DNA from: Daphnia carinata
Taxonomy: Eukaryota; Arthropoda; Branchiopoda; Diplostraca; Daphniidae
Direction: 5' to 3'
Assembly: GCF_022539665.2 (NCBI RefSeq)
Contig: NC_081336.1
Coordinates: forward strand, 9,772,778-9,836,777
DNA: 64,000 nt
How positions within the stretch are numbered: position 1 is the stretch's first letter; each line of letters starts with the position of its first letter. Under the pieces are notes generated by a model. It did no database searches and was not told the origin of the DNA. It saw only the letters and a program-made list of their open reading frames with translations. The position numbers were made by a program, and so were the translations under genes. Of this stretch, positions 48,108-60,325 are shown one piece after another.

Positions 48108-51100
48108 CTAAAAAACTGCTTCGTCGAGTAGTTTTAGGATTTCGTCCTTGTTGCTAATCTTGTCATTATCGCGTAAATGAGCTCGAGCATCGTAGCCGTT
48201 GGATATGACAAGATTTCCCAGTTGGATTAAGAGTTGAATGGCGTCAATTAAATTTGGGCTTGAATTCCATCTACACAAATGATGGAGCGCATTCCGTCCA
48301 CCATAGCCCTTTGCATTCACATCAATTCCCAGTTGGATTAAGAATTGAATGGCGTCAATTAAATTTGGGCTTGAATTTGATTGACACAAATAATGGAGCG
48401 CATTCCGTCCACCATAGCCCTTTGCATTCACATCAATCCCCAGTTGGATTAAGAATTGAATGGCGTCAATTAAACTTGGGCTTGAATTTGATTGACACAA
48501 ATAATGGAGCGCATTCTTTCCCAATTTGTCCTTTGCATTCACATCGATTCCCAGTTGGGTTAAGAGTTGAATGGCGTCAATTAAATTTGGGCTTGAATTT
48601 GATTGACACAAATAATGGAGCGCAATCATTCCATTATCACTCTTTGCATTCACATCAATTCCCAGTTGGGTTAAGAGTTGAATTGCGTCAATTAAATTTG
48701 GGCTTGAATTTGTTTTACACAAACAATGGAGCGCGTTCCTTCCAACATCGTCCTTTGCCTTCACATTGGTTCCAAGGCGAATTAAATCGTCGATTCTTCC
48801 AAGTAGATCAGGCGAAGAGTCAGTAGCACAAATTTGGCGAAATTCTTTTTCTTTTTCAATCAACTAAATTGGAGAAATTTATGATTATCTAGATTGCTTC
48901 TTCCTAACATACAAAAAAATAATGTTACTTCATTCTTAATGGATTCCAGTTGTTGGACGATTTCTGTCGAATTTTTTCTTTTTTCTGGATCGTGTTCCAA
49001 CATTTTCGTTAGTAAGTCATCCTCATAATATTTGCGCAGCTCGCCATTAATTTCTAGATTTTAGCAACCAAATGTTCATCAATAGAAGAGTAAAATAGTA
49101 TGGTAGTTAATTGGGCTTACTCTTCATATTCACCGGATCTTTTCTAATTATGTTATCGTGAATTTCTTCTTTCGAACCGTATAGATGTTCTCCCTTCAAG
49201 AAAATGTAACCGAAAACGAGGCCTAGGACAAACACATCGCTCTTGACGGTGCCTCTTTGCGTTTCTGCCTCTTCATCCTCTTTATTTTGGTTTTTGTTCA
49301 AGACAAAGTTTAACACCTCCGGGGCGTACCAATTTTTGGTTCCTTTTATTGTAGTCAACGTGTATGATCCCCGTTCAGTAACCTTTTTGGATAGTCCAAA
49401 ATCAGCCCATTGGATTATTATTTCTTCATATTCTCCAGGCATTTGCGTAATAAGGATGTTTTCCGGCTTAATGTCTCGATGAATTAATTTCATTGAATGG
49501 ATATATTCCAGGCCTTTAGCTAATTGATGGAAAACTTCGACTTGACGTGGGATACATCCGTTATATTTTTTGGGATCATCCTCCTCCAGGAAAAGTTGGT
49601 CTAAAGAAGCGGCACATAATTCCAAGGCGTAGTACCTTTAACCCGGAAACAAAAACAAAAAAATAATCAATTTTGAAATCATATTGTTGTTTTAAACCAG
49701 AAAAAGAATTCTTACGTAAAGTCTTCGTCCTTTTCACAGTGAAGAAGTTTGACGATGTTTGGGTGATCTAACTTTAGCATAGCTTCTTCTTCTATTTTGT
49801 CCACGTGACGCATTTCAAGTCTTTTTACTGCCACTTCGCGACCTCCGAATTTCCCTTTAAATACCGTACCAAAACCACCTGCCCCTATTGGTTTTTGGCG
49901 GTCGAGCCAAATTTTCATCTCTTTCTTATCTTTATTTTGCAAATAGTACAACGCATTCCATCCAGCGTTGTCCGGCAACATCAGATCTATTCCGAATTTA
50001 GTCAAAATACCGATTGCGTCGAGTAAATTTGGGTTTGAATTGTATCGACATAAATAATGGAGCGCATTTGATCCATCATTAGTTTTTGCCTTCACGTCCA
50101 TTTCCGATTGAATCAAGATTTGAATTGCGTTCATTAGGTTTTGGTTTGAATGGTATCGACACAAATAATGCATGGCATTCATTCCATCATTGTCCTTTGC
50201 ATTCACGTCGATCCCGCTTTCGATTACGAGTTGTATTGCGTCGATTAATTTTGGGTTTGAATAGTACCGACACAAAAGGTGGAGCGCATTGCTTCCTTCT
50301 TTGTCCTTTGCGTTCAGGTTAATTTCGAACTGAATTAATTCTTTGATTTTTCCCGTGAGATCCTCTCGCGAATCACGCCCACACAATTCAAGCAATTCTT
50401 TTTCTTTTCCACGGAGCTTAATTGAATAAATGGACATATGCATTTGTGAATGCTCGACTTGAGTTACATTCATTATACCTTATCCTTGATGGAGTTTAAT
50501 TGAACGTCTACTTCTTTCGATGTCATCCTTTCATTAGGGTCGTTTTTCAACATATTTTCCAATAGGTCCTTCTCGTAGCAGTCGCGTAATTTGCCATCCA
50601 TTTCTAAAAAAAAACAATGAACTCTTTTAATCTGAAAAAATATCAATGTAGTATATCAGGTGTTACTTTGCATGTTAATCGGATTTCCAATAACTATGTT
50701 GTCGGCAATTTCATTTTCATTTCCGGTGGGACCGTAGAGATGTTCGCCATTCAAGAATAGACTACCGAAAACAAGTCCCAGGGCAAAAACGTCGCTCTTG
50801 ACGCCTTCTGGATAACTGGTTTCATCCACATTTTCTTTAGGTTTTGTCAATTGAAGCAACTCGGGGGCTAACCATTCCCTATTTCTCCTGATAGAACTGT
50901 TTTGCCTTTCTTCACTGACACTTTTGATCAGTTCAAAATTTGTCCATTTGAGAGTTATCTCATGTGGGCCAGCAGGTCCCTGCGCAATGAGGATATTTTC
51001 TGGTTTGATGTCTCCATGAACTGAATTATTTGAATGGATGTATTTCAGACCAGAAGCTAATTGAAGCAAACCATCGATATTGTCACGTGGAATCGAAGGA

Positions 51101-51827
51101 CACACACGTGTTAATGGATTTCACGTGCAACTCTTCTCTCGTCTTGAACTGTAAGGTCAAGTAGAGTTATCTACTTGACCATCTTAACTACTCCTTCCGT
51201 ATACACTTTCTACTTTACCCTAGAAAAAGGGTTAGAACGTCGTAGCGGTCATCTAGGTGTTATCTAGATGACCATCTTTTCCTAGATTCTTCCGGCGTCA
51301 CCCGTAACAGGGTGATCCTTGCCTTTAAATACCCCGAGCCTAAGTAGGTTCGGGGTTCAGTCTTCTTCAGAAAGTGTCTTAGATTGTTCCTTCGAAATAC
51401 ACCCCGTTCTCCTCTAATTACTGTCTCAAGTGTTCTTACCCCCTTACATCGGCTTCCCCGCAGTTCCCCGTCACAATATGATTTGGCATACGTCCGTTGT
51501 ATTTTCCGACATCATCCGACTTCAAAAACAGCTGATCTAAAGTGGCCAAACACGGACCCAACGCGTAGTACCTGGTAACAGGGCAAAGAAAACAAAATTA
51601 AATCAATCTTGACATCGTACTGTTCTCAATTCTAAAAAATAAGAAATGTCCTACAGATAGTCATCGTCACTTCCACAGTGGAGAAGCTTGATGATGTTTG
51701 GATGAATTAACTCTAGCAATGCTTCTTCGTCTTTGCTTTTGTGGACACGATGTACTCGAACTCTTTTAGTTTCAACATCACGAACTGCGCACTTTCCTTC
51801 AAACACTTGACTGAAAACATCCGCCAT
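48108..51827 (-). CDS. Gene E: pseudokinase-ankyrin-kinase-ankyrin protein, exon 2 interrupted by a solo LTR
   Basis: Exons are 51827-51655, 51571-50667 (containing the LTR at 51081-51475), 50603-50479, 50416-49716, 49635-49121, 49053-48929 and 48863-48108. If the LTR and one 4-bp duplication are ignored, phases close and the length was 966 residues. With the LTR, the frame meets stops inside it, so the pseudokinase is broken. First kinase: HGDIKPEN, TNFEL. Second kinase: IGAGGFGTVFKG, VAVK, HRDIKPEN, ADFGLSK, WYAPEVL, intact. Its activation loop is unlike the others (TERGSYTLTTIKGTK) and there is an acidic insert after APEVL. The array has six repeats and a cap (LGNLVISNGYDARAHLRDND). The downstream half could still be expressed if transcribed from the LTR or another start; this cannot be told from sequence. 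Confidence 0.75.
48190..48790 (-). repeat. Gene E ankyrin array (six repeats, two recently duplicated)
   Basis: Two adjacent repeats share GYGGRNALH and a private AAGAATTGAATGG variant at 48340-48352 and 48451-48463, 111 bp apart. This marks a recent single-unit duplication. Confidence 0.85.
51081..51475 (+). mobile_element. Solo LTR of an LTR retrotransposon, 395 bp
   Basis: The insert starts TGTCACG and ends CGTCACA (5'-TG...CA-3') and is flanked by ATAT at 51077-51080 and 51476-51479, a 4-bp target-site duplication. The other family members read straight across this point. A TTTAAATA box (about 51326-51333) is followed some 30 bp later by TCAGTC (about 51358), as expected for TATA and initiator, so the LTR is probably in plus orientation, opposite to gene E. 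Two stem-loops (51155-51180 and 51247-51273), each GGTCA...TGACC followed by ATCTT, lie in the upstream half. There is no internal coding region, so it arose by LTR-LTR recombination. The family (Gypsy or BEL/Pao) cannot be told. Confidence 0.85.
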
Positions 51828-54135
51828 ATTTCCTATACTCGCCAAATACTGAATAGCTCCGCAATGTACAGTTTTCGAAGGAATTTGTTGCGATGGCTTC
51901 CTTGTAGACCTACGCAAATGAACAACGCCTTTCCTTGATAACGTTTATCTTAAACCGGACAATACTGTGTAATCTACTGACCAGGTTTATCGATAGTGAA
52001 ACGCGTCTCTTACCCAACGATTGGAGAACAACAAAAAATAATGATGAACTTTTCTATCCTGAATAAGCATGGCATTCCTTTCGCTGTTATTGTCTCTATA
52101 ATATTAAATTCTCGATCACCCTTTCCTTATTTTTATTGTTTTATGCGGCTATAATTTGTGGTGGTTTTTGCATATGAAATATTGCCATTGTTGGTTGTGG
52201 ATGTATTTATCATCTTTGTATTACCATGGAAACAATGTGTTTATCTTCATGTAGTCATCACCGAAAATACGCCACCATCCGTATCGATAACCAAATTCCT
52301 ATTCCAACCCCCCTTTCGCCTTTGTTTGCGTGGTATTTTTGTTTTTTGTTTTGCTGCTCCTGTTAACAGGGGACGTTCCTCTAATTAGCCCCCCCCCCCC
52401 CCCCCAAACCTGATGAAGCATGAATAGCAGACGGGAGTGACACCTCATGGTCAAGTGCTTTACGACAACAGGACTACAGCCAATGAAACGTTTGACATTC
52501 AAGCCAACAGAATCATGCATGCGTAAATACTTAAAGAAATAGTACGTATATATTCTCTATTTTCTTGCAAAAATAAAAGGTCTTCAAAGAGCTATATTAA
52601 AATGTTTAAAAGAAGTCTTTTAGAATTTATTTTTCCGTTTTCTTTTGTAAGGTTTGAGGCAATTAGGCAACGTCCAGTTTGTATAAAAAAAGGAGAAGGG
52701 GTAACAAAAATTAAAGTATATAAAGCCGTCTGACTACAAGTTTTAAACGTACTGAATCTCGCTGTGTCTATTTTAAAGACGTGGATCGTTTGGTCATGAC
52801 TATGATTTATAGGTTTGTACAGTTTTATAATGGTTTCATTTTCCAGTCAGAAGTAACAATTTGAAAATTATGTGTAAGGTGTTTATATATGTAATCAATC
52901 ATCGATGTGATGGAGTTACCGATTGTGGACGAGTTCGTGATCTAAACTTCATGAGTGGTAAAACCAATCTTGTATATTTTAAATATGTGGCTGGTAGTTT
53001 AATTTTATACATTGTTTTTATTAGGCTTATGTATGCTTACATATGGTTTTGTGTGGAATCCTTGGGTGTTCCGTAGTTGCTGAATCAGGAAATATGTGTA
53101 GCAGTTATGTTAGCTGCTTCCATGCTACATCTTTGGGTGATATATTTTTATGATGCACCCATTCTACGGCTCTGCTGTGAAACTGGTATAAATTGATCTT
53201 GTTGGTGTTTCTGTTTCATAACTGTGCGAGCTATTTCTCCTAGTTTGTGTAATTGTTTTATTTTTTTTTATAGGACTGGCATGGGTTGATGGCGCTTTCT
53301 GTTAACCTGTTTCATTGTTAAGGTTCCATTCCGAGCATTGCTCAGGTAATCTGTGGCATAAATAATTTTTGAGCTGTGATGTTTTAAGCATATGACTGGC
53401 AGCCCATGAGGCTATGATGTCAATCAGGATACTGAGCTCTTATTAATGCCATGTTCTTATTACTATTTTAATGAATAGTCGTTGTATTTTTCACGTGTCG
53501 TTTCAGGTTTTTTAAACAAGTGGTTGCGTGGACATTTCATGGCACTGTTCGTACCAAATTGGCCGCGATGTTGCATCGAGCAGCCTTCACGGATTTGTTC
53601 CAATAACTTTGGATGTCGAAGCTTCTCGAATTTCTGCCTAATAGAAATGGTGATGGAACATAATAGTAATTCAGTTTTATTTATGTAACAAACCAATTGA
53701 GATGCTTACATGTTGTTGAACCTTTAACTCCAGGGCATCTAATCGGTTGTCTCTGTTTTCCAGTTGCAATATTTTACTCTCCAAAAGTGAAAGCATTTCA
53801 GTCTTGACAGAATAATGAAGAAAATGTTTTGTGTTTCTGTATTCTAGGTGAAATGGAAAGAACAGACTTTCTTACATAATTGCCAGTTAATTGTTGCAGC
53901 TGTTTGTTCGAGGAAAATCCACTTGTTGAAGAAATTTTAGAAACGCACAATAGGATATCGGACGTCAAGTGCAAGTAACCAGCCATTGCATCACCCAAGA
54001 CGTATACTGATTTAACCCCGGCGACTGCATCACCGATTTATGGCACAACCTGAAAGTGCTGGTAAACTTTTCATTTCTAGGTTAGGTGAGGGAAGAAAGT
54101 GGATTCTACGTGTTTGCTGTAGGTGTGTGCCTGAA
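51828..54135. other. 5' flank of gene E and spacer; no gene seen
   Basis: 51950-52110 is the conserved family 5' block. At 52387 an oligo-C tract marks a deletion relative to the gene A flank, joining to the shared sequence of 52405-52590. About 53100-53600 repeats the spacer type at 35130 and 44040. The open frame at 52861-53076 contains CDGVTDCG, which only resembles an LDL-receptor class A repeat by chance. No gene is supported. Confidence 0.6.
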
Positions 54136-54136
54136 C

Positions 54137-54641
54137 TGAAGTTAAAGGCAGGAACTGAAGTAGAAGAAGGGCCACCCATTTGAATCTGCCCGTCGACGAT
54201 ATCGATGATCCTCAGGCCACAACAGTCCATAATTTTCACGATCTTGAGAGTTTCCAAAAAGCTCAGCTGCTCAATAAGGTAATGGTGGTCTTCAGTTCTC
54301 ATCGACTAGATTTTAATTAAATATGTTAATTAAAGTTAATTTAATTGATTGGGTTTGTTTTGAACAACAAAGTCCCGTTTTTGGAACGAACACAGTCAAA
54401 TTTATCAGTTGGACTTCGGAGGGTGAGTGACCCAAGAATCTGCGAAAAATTTTCAGATTGAATTCTAAGGAAAACAGGTAGTTTATTATCAGCTGAGGCT
54501 TGATGATGTTCTAATTGAGATGAATGACAGGTTATGCAGTTTAGCAGAATCGATGGGAATGCCTACACGTTAGATTTTCAGTATCCTTTCTCAGCTGTCC
54601 AGGCTTTTGCTGTGGCATTGGTGACTCAACGATTGAAATAA
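54137..54641 (+). pseudogene. TULP4: TULP4-like relic, second copy (Tubby C-terminal exons)
   Basis: Short pieces match the first copy: 54145-54195 (variable middle region, now with a stop), 54262-54310, 54345-54475 (the FVLNNK...NFQIE exon) and 54532-54641 (VMQFSRIDGNAYTLDFQYPF to stop). It shares the nonsense TAA after NFQIE with copy 1 and has an additional base in the run after CCCG. SOCS box and vasa parts are absent. Confidence 0.75.
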
Positions 54642-55867
54642 AAATGGTATTTGGATAAATCTGTCCAGAGATGGTCAATGTGACATTAAGCATTCGTAAC
54701 TGTGAGAATTTATTCCACGTGTCATTCCTTTGTTAAATATGAAAGTTCCAATACACGTTAATGAGGTAAATTGGCCGGGACATTACATTTCCTGCAAGAT
54801 GAAACCGACAGATATCTAACACATTGCCGTTAAATTGTGAGTACAAATTTTTTAATTGTGTGGCACCATTAAGGTTTTAAGAAATAAAATATAGGAAAGT
54901 AGTAGTTTAAATAACGAGACTGTTTTTTAAAAATACAGTTTTATTTTTTACGATCATGGGCCAGGTTACCCGTGGCGTTCGTAGCGGAAGTTTTTGGAAT
55001 CATGCGAAACATAAAGAAATGGGCTTATTTTTCACAGTTATGGGCTACGTTACCCGTGGCGTTCGTAGTGGGATTTTTGGAACTACAGATAACGCATAAT
55101 ATAAACGTTAGGCATTAGTCATAACGTAGGTTGCGTTAGGAAGGTGTATTTGAGTTTCCATCATCTCAACAGTGTTTTGTTTTTTAATTGTGGTTTTTAC
55201 CTCTACGCAAAGGAGTGTGTTATAACAACCACTTCCAATTTGGATAACTCCAAATCTATAACTTCCAGGTAAACCTAAATTGAATTTTCGGCACCACCGT
55301 TGAATTGCGAGTTTGAATCATGTATTTGTGTGGCAAACCTGATCTGCCATGTCGAACATAAATCACTGATTATGAGTAAAATATTTTTACAAGATGTGCT
55401 ATTTGCAATCAAAATATTCTTCAAGAATTGTATCTACAATTTACTTTCTTCTGGTTATAACCATATCTGTTCCACTATCATCTTAGTTCGGATGGCTGCC
55501 AAATTAAGGTGATGGTTTTGAAACATTAGCTTCAATTGTTATATGTGCGGTAGTCCTTTAAAGTGGTATGTAGGCCGCACCTGAAAACTGAACTTTAAGA
55601 ACTTTGAAAGCTCCTATTATGTTAATTCTCTATAGTTTACGCTTGAAACTATGCAGATATTGTTAACCTTGTAATGGAGAACATAGTTCACTTTTTTAAT
55701 TTCCGAAATTTCAACTTCCGTTTCAAGATCCGGTTTTTAAATACTTAATAACTCACTATCGGTTGGTCTGAACAAAAAAAAAACAGGCATTTTCGTAATC
55801 CTCGTGAAATTTGGGATCGAATCCATGTGTCAGTAGAAAATACCCGAAAATCGTCAAAAATCGCAAA

Positions 55868-55895
55868 TTTCCCTGGACTATATAGTTCAGGGAAA
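55868..55895. repeat. 28-bp near-perfect palindrome, present in one duplication copy only
   Basis: The sequence TTTCCCTGGACTATATAGTT and its continuation pair with one mismatch around the centre at 55881/55882. Copy 1 (about 24130-24150) has only the left arm. Confidence 0.85.
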
Positions 55896-57254
55896 ATCGC
55901 GATTTTGGCCAAAATGGACTTTTCGCCAAAAACGGATCAAAATAGGTCAGACACACCTTAAATTTCATGAGGATCACGAAAATCAGATTCGTTTTGTTGT
56001 GGGCCCAGTATTTCTGGAGATATAGGCTATTTCCGGTCACTTCCGGTAATTTTTTTTTTCAACTTTGCAAAAAGTAAAAAATGAACATTAATATTCCAAA
56101 CATTTTAAGCATTTTGATCATAAGTGTAGCTTCCATTCTCTAAACAGCGCTTTGTTTTTGATTCTTAATTGTGGTTTTTACCTCTACTTAAAGGGGTTTA
56201 ATAACAACCACGTCGAATTTGAATAACTCCTAAACCATAAATTCCAGGAAAAAACAAACTGAAGTTTCGACATCATCCTTGAATTACGAGTTCAAATCAT
56301 CTATTATTATGGCAATATCTAGGTTTCAAACATTAATTTTAAAAATACCGAAAAGTCGGGCTTAATTTTTTTGTCGGGCTTATTTTTAAATCTGACGAAA
56401 TTGAATTTCCGCTAGATGGCAATGCAAGTTCATCAGCTGTAGTGTCAGAAATCAAACTAATTTGTGCTCGTAGAAGTTCAACCAAATCAAATGGTGTGTC
56501 AAAAAGTGTTTTCCCTTATTGTGTTGATCAAGTGAAGCTTATCAATGGATTATTTTTTGTGTAACAGGTAATTGGGTGGTGAACTATCATCATACTTACC
56601 ACTTCATTTTATCATCAACTATCCATCATACTTTTCTCATGCTCGTGAAGAGGTACTAGACATATATTTTTCAATAAGAATCCCATTGCCATTATTCTGC
56701 TGTTGAGAAGTAGCTCGTCAAACCAATATTGCAAAGGATGCTGGCATGCAATCTTCCTGTCATTTCGACTGAGCCTTTCACGTAGTGTGATTTTGAGTTG
56801 AAGAGTGAGGTATTAGACTCATATTTTGGCATTCAGTGTTACAATTGCCATAATTCTGCTTTTATTTTTAGCCCACAACTAAACGTGCAAAGAATGCTGG
56901 CCAATAAAGATCATTCTTCGCAAGCTCATCATTGTATGTAAGTTTGAATGTGATGGGAAGTGCAGCATATGCCTCACAACTGTGTTGAAAACAATTGGAA
57001 ACCACAGATTCAGCAGTCTTCTCACTATTTCGCTTCGTTACACTACCATGCCAGTCTCCACACTTTGACGTGAACCTCAACACCACTCTGCCTCAGTATT
57101 TTAAGTTTCCTTTTTCTTTCGTATTACTTTTTTTAAGATTAATATCTTATTATAGGACTACCAAGCCTGCCTCATCATCCGGAAAATTGCTGGCCCTGCA
57201 AACTCCCCAGTCTACGGACAGCAGGCCTAAGTAAAAAAAGGCCCTTCTTCACCT

Positions 57255-57450
57255 CGCCTGTCATCGTTTCGCCGTCGCCCTGTCATCGCTTCGCCCATCG
57301 TCCCGTCATCGCTTCGCCCGTCATCCCGTAATCGCTTCGCCCGTCACCCCGTCATCGCTTCGCCCGTCATTCCGTCATCGCTTCGCCCGTCGTCCCGTCA
57401 TCGCTTCGCCCGTCGTCCCGTCATCACTTCGCCCGTCGCCGCCTCGTCTT
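57255..57450 (+). repeat. GC-rich minisatellite, copy 2
   Basis: Tandem units of CGTCATCGCTTCGCCC with 3-8 bp variable joints, matching the array at 25480-25660 but with a different number and order of variants. Confidence 0.85.
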
Positions 57451-57506
57451 CGCCTCGTGGTCTTCGTGGTATCGTAGTTATTTTATGTAATGTATAGTGT
57501 GCTAAT

Positions 57507-57823
57507 TAACAGGTTGGCTGCCACGCCCCTTTTTGTTCCCCCTTTTTTTTTAGCTTGATAGGGACGGGCCGCGCTGCTCTACTCCATGGTCTATGTGCCG
57601 TGGGGTGGAGCTGTCGCCACTGCCCAAGATTCGCCATAAGGCGCCAGGCAATGCACCATAGGGCCTCTCTTTGCACGATGCGATGCTTGGTTGCCAGGGG
57701 TGTGCATTCCCGTAATGGCTTCCAACATCGTGTCAACCCGGACCATAGTGTCCCCCTCTGTCGCCATCATTCAGATGGCGATGTAGCTACTGTAGGTGTA
57801 GGGGCGTGGCAGCCAACCTGTTA
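57507..57823. mobile_element. 317-bp element with 24-bp terminal inverted repeats, copy 2
   Basis: Arms at 57507-57530 and 57800-57823 are the same as in the element at 25708-26025. It is a copy made by the segmental duplication, not an independent insertion, since the flanks also match. Confidence 0.6.
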
Positions 57824-57944
57824 GTTGTATTGTGTATTGTATTTATATTGTATTGTGATATGTAATGTAAAGTGGTGGAATAGTGGGTGGAAGGAGGGAC
57901 AATAAAAGAATTTTTAAAGTTTTTTCACGTTGTATTTATTTATG

Positions 57945-58190
57945 TAGCTGATAGCTGACTTGGGGTTTGAACCCAAGACTACTGTCATGCTACTGCGGTA
58001 CTTTACCATTAAGCTACCATTGACGATAATTAAAAAGCAGATAGTACTAAATAACCTTGTCTGCTGTGCATACGTAGATAGGCATTCAAATTCCAGTTAC
58101 TGTTAGTAAGGACCGTCATGGGTGAACGGAACGCCGCTGGTCTAGCGTACCAATTGTATGAGGTTCGATTCCTCAAGAAGCCTGAAATAC
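57945..58190. other. Two tRNA-like sequences (copy 2)
   Basis: 57945-58020 (-) has a perfect T arm TTGGG-TTCAAAC-CCCAA and an A-box-like GTAGCTTAATGGTAAAGT. 58108-58190 (+) has a perfect T arm TGAGG-TTCGATT-CCTCA and an anticodon loop CTAGCGT, which would read AGC (alanine). Acceptor stems do not pair. They are better preserved than the partners at 26155 and 26316. Confidence 0.45.
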
Positions 58191-60087
58191 ACTAGTATGT
58201 AAATGGATACACACATATTAGATGTTACTGTGGACTATGTGAATTTAAGTACAACTTGAAAAAGTGTGAATAGGCTAACGCCCGGTCAATAATAAATACA
58301 ACTTTTCCAAAAAATGTTGTTTAAAAACTTTTTATTGACAATTCTCTGCACTTTAGAATTATTTTTGCAACTTAAAAAGGGCACAATAGCCCTTTCATAG
58401 TTGCCGTCAACCCAGGCAGGGGGAGACACTGCCTTGTTGACCCACCGGGGAGATTACCCGGTGATTGGCTAAGAGAAGCCGGAAGAAGAGCCGAAGATTT
58501 GGAACATTTTTACAGGAGCGATTAACCTTTAGTTCGGATTTGTGGGCAGCCACGTCGCCCTCCGTGAACACATCATCGGACTACGCGGCACCCCACGTCC
58601 CCTTTCCGGCCAGAGCACCTCCAAACCGTGGTATATGTTGTTTTTAAATATACCTACAGTAGGGGCATGACCCCCTACGGGCTTATTAAAAATCTAGGGG
58701 AAACGGGGCTACAGAAAGAAGGGAGCCCAGATATGCACTTCAATTTTTTAAATATTAAATACCGTTTTTAAATGAGAACGTGAATAAAGTACGGAAATTC
58801 CATGTAGTGTATCCAATCATAATCCTTCATTCAGTACCTTGCCCCAAACAAGGAACCTTTTCAGATCAAAATTTATGATTAATCTATAATTAGACAATCA
58901 AACTCCATTAAGGATAAAAACTCTTGTTTCATATATATATTTCATACCTTATATGATTCGTGAATTGATTGCTTAGCATATTCTTCTGGGAGAAGCTTCG
59001 GAAGAGACAACTGGAAATGATAACATACTTGATATATACACGTACAACATAAGACAAGTCCCATTGGAGCTTGCATTGTTGATAGACATGTTCTCAGAAT
59101 GAACGAAATCCTTTCCTATTGAACAGGAAAGAGTTACGTAGATAATGCACAATTATATAAAAGCTTCATTTTTACTTACAAGTAAATATTAAGAAGAAGA
59201 AATTGGTCCTTGAAATGTTAGTGAATAAGAACATAATCCGTTAATGTAACATCTGCAACATCAAACCTGAATCTCATTCAAAAACTAACATTCCAATTAG
59301 ACAACCAAATAGCAAACTCAGAACAAATAAGGATAATGTAGGCTGTGCCATGTATGTGAAAATGTTACGTTTAAAGTAAACTTGCAGACAAGTTGTCATT
59401 TGTAATTAGGCAATCATTTCACTCATCCTCAGGTCAAGATAAATTTAATAAGAAAAACACTCTACCTGAAGTTGGAATGTGATTGACGAATCATGAAAAT
59501 TTACACCTTTTCTGCCAACATTTCTTACATCTTGGATGGCTGACCGCAATGAGAATCCTTTTCAAATTCACTACAACTGTTCAGCTATGAAAAGACAGGA
59601 AATGTGTCACACTGGGCAAGTTTGTTGAGCCCACTGTTAAACAATTGATCAGGAGTTTGATTCCTTCAAGCTCGAAGCCGATAACAATCCCAGTGGATTG
59701 AATGACTAAAGAACAAATAATTGCTTGTTAAAATTATACACTTGTTTTGAATTCTTACTTAAAAAGTTTAAGTACCTGACCACAACAGCTGACAGAACAG
59801 TTGTGAAGGCCATGAAAATGAATTGTTATTTTCTCCGCTAGATGTCTCGAAAATAATCAGAACATTTATTACCGTGCAGAACACTTTTGGACAAGTGTAA
59901 ACAAATTACCTTGAATTTACTTGCAAACGCGTTACGCAAAAAATGTGACTCATGCTTTCCCTTCTTGAGGTTTGAACTCAAGACTTTCGAAATACTGAAC
60001 AGAACCTGTACCACATAACCTGTTTCTTGTAATTGTAGTGTAATCGATTTTAGTATCACGTTATGACTAATGCGTAAGGCTGCGTTT
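58191..60087. other. DNA without a supported gene
   Basis: 58260-58760 is more GC-rich, with hairpin-like segments (for example CCACCGGG and CCCGGTG near 58445-58465), and seems to be an insertion relative to the first unit. The plus frame at 58465-58647 is not recognised. The rest is AT-rich with no clear signals. Confidence 0.5.
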
Positions 60088-60325
60088 AGGATGGTTCCAA
60101 AAAATCCCGCTACGAACGCCACGGGTAACGTAGCTCATAACCGTGAAAAAATAACCCCGTAATATCTACACCAGGATGGTTCCAAAAACTCCCGCTACGA
60201 ACGCCACAGGTAACGCAGTCCATAATCGTGAAAAGATAACCTCGTAATATATGCACCAGGATGGTTCTAAAAAATCCCGCTACGAACGCCACGGGTAATG
60301 CATCCCATAATCGTGAAAAATAAAT
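60088..60325 (-). repeat. 85-bp tandem repeat, three copies
   Basis: Units begin AGGATGGTT at 60088, 60173 and 60258 and contain the reverse complement of the CGTTACCCGTGGCGTTCGTA repeat at 23215-23345. The minus open frame through them (60110-60463) reflects the repeat and is not called. Confidence 0.9.

Larger units (their letters stand above)
54340..58250. repeat. Segmental duplication block, copy 2 (partner 22560-26440)
   Basis: Same order and orientation as copy 1, with indels. An extra palindrome lies at 55868-55895. The stretch from 54642 to 57250 has no supported gene; the frames at 55756-56040 (-) and 56995-57234 (+) are altered versions of those in copy 1. Confidence 0.85.

Noticed and set aside
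52861-53076. Frame with CDGVTDCG resembling an LDL-receptor class A repeat
   Set aside because: The other cysteines and the calcium-binding SDE end are missing, and the rest is hydrophobic low-complexity sequence.
58465-58647. Basic plus-strand frame (MAKRSRKKSRRFG...)
   Set aside because: It is short, has no domain, and sits in a GC-rich insertion; no upstream or downstream exons support it.
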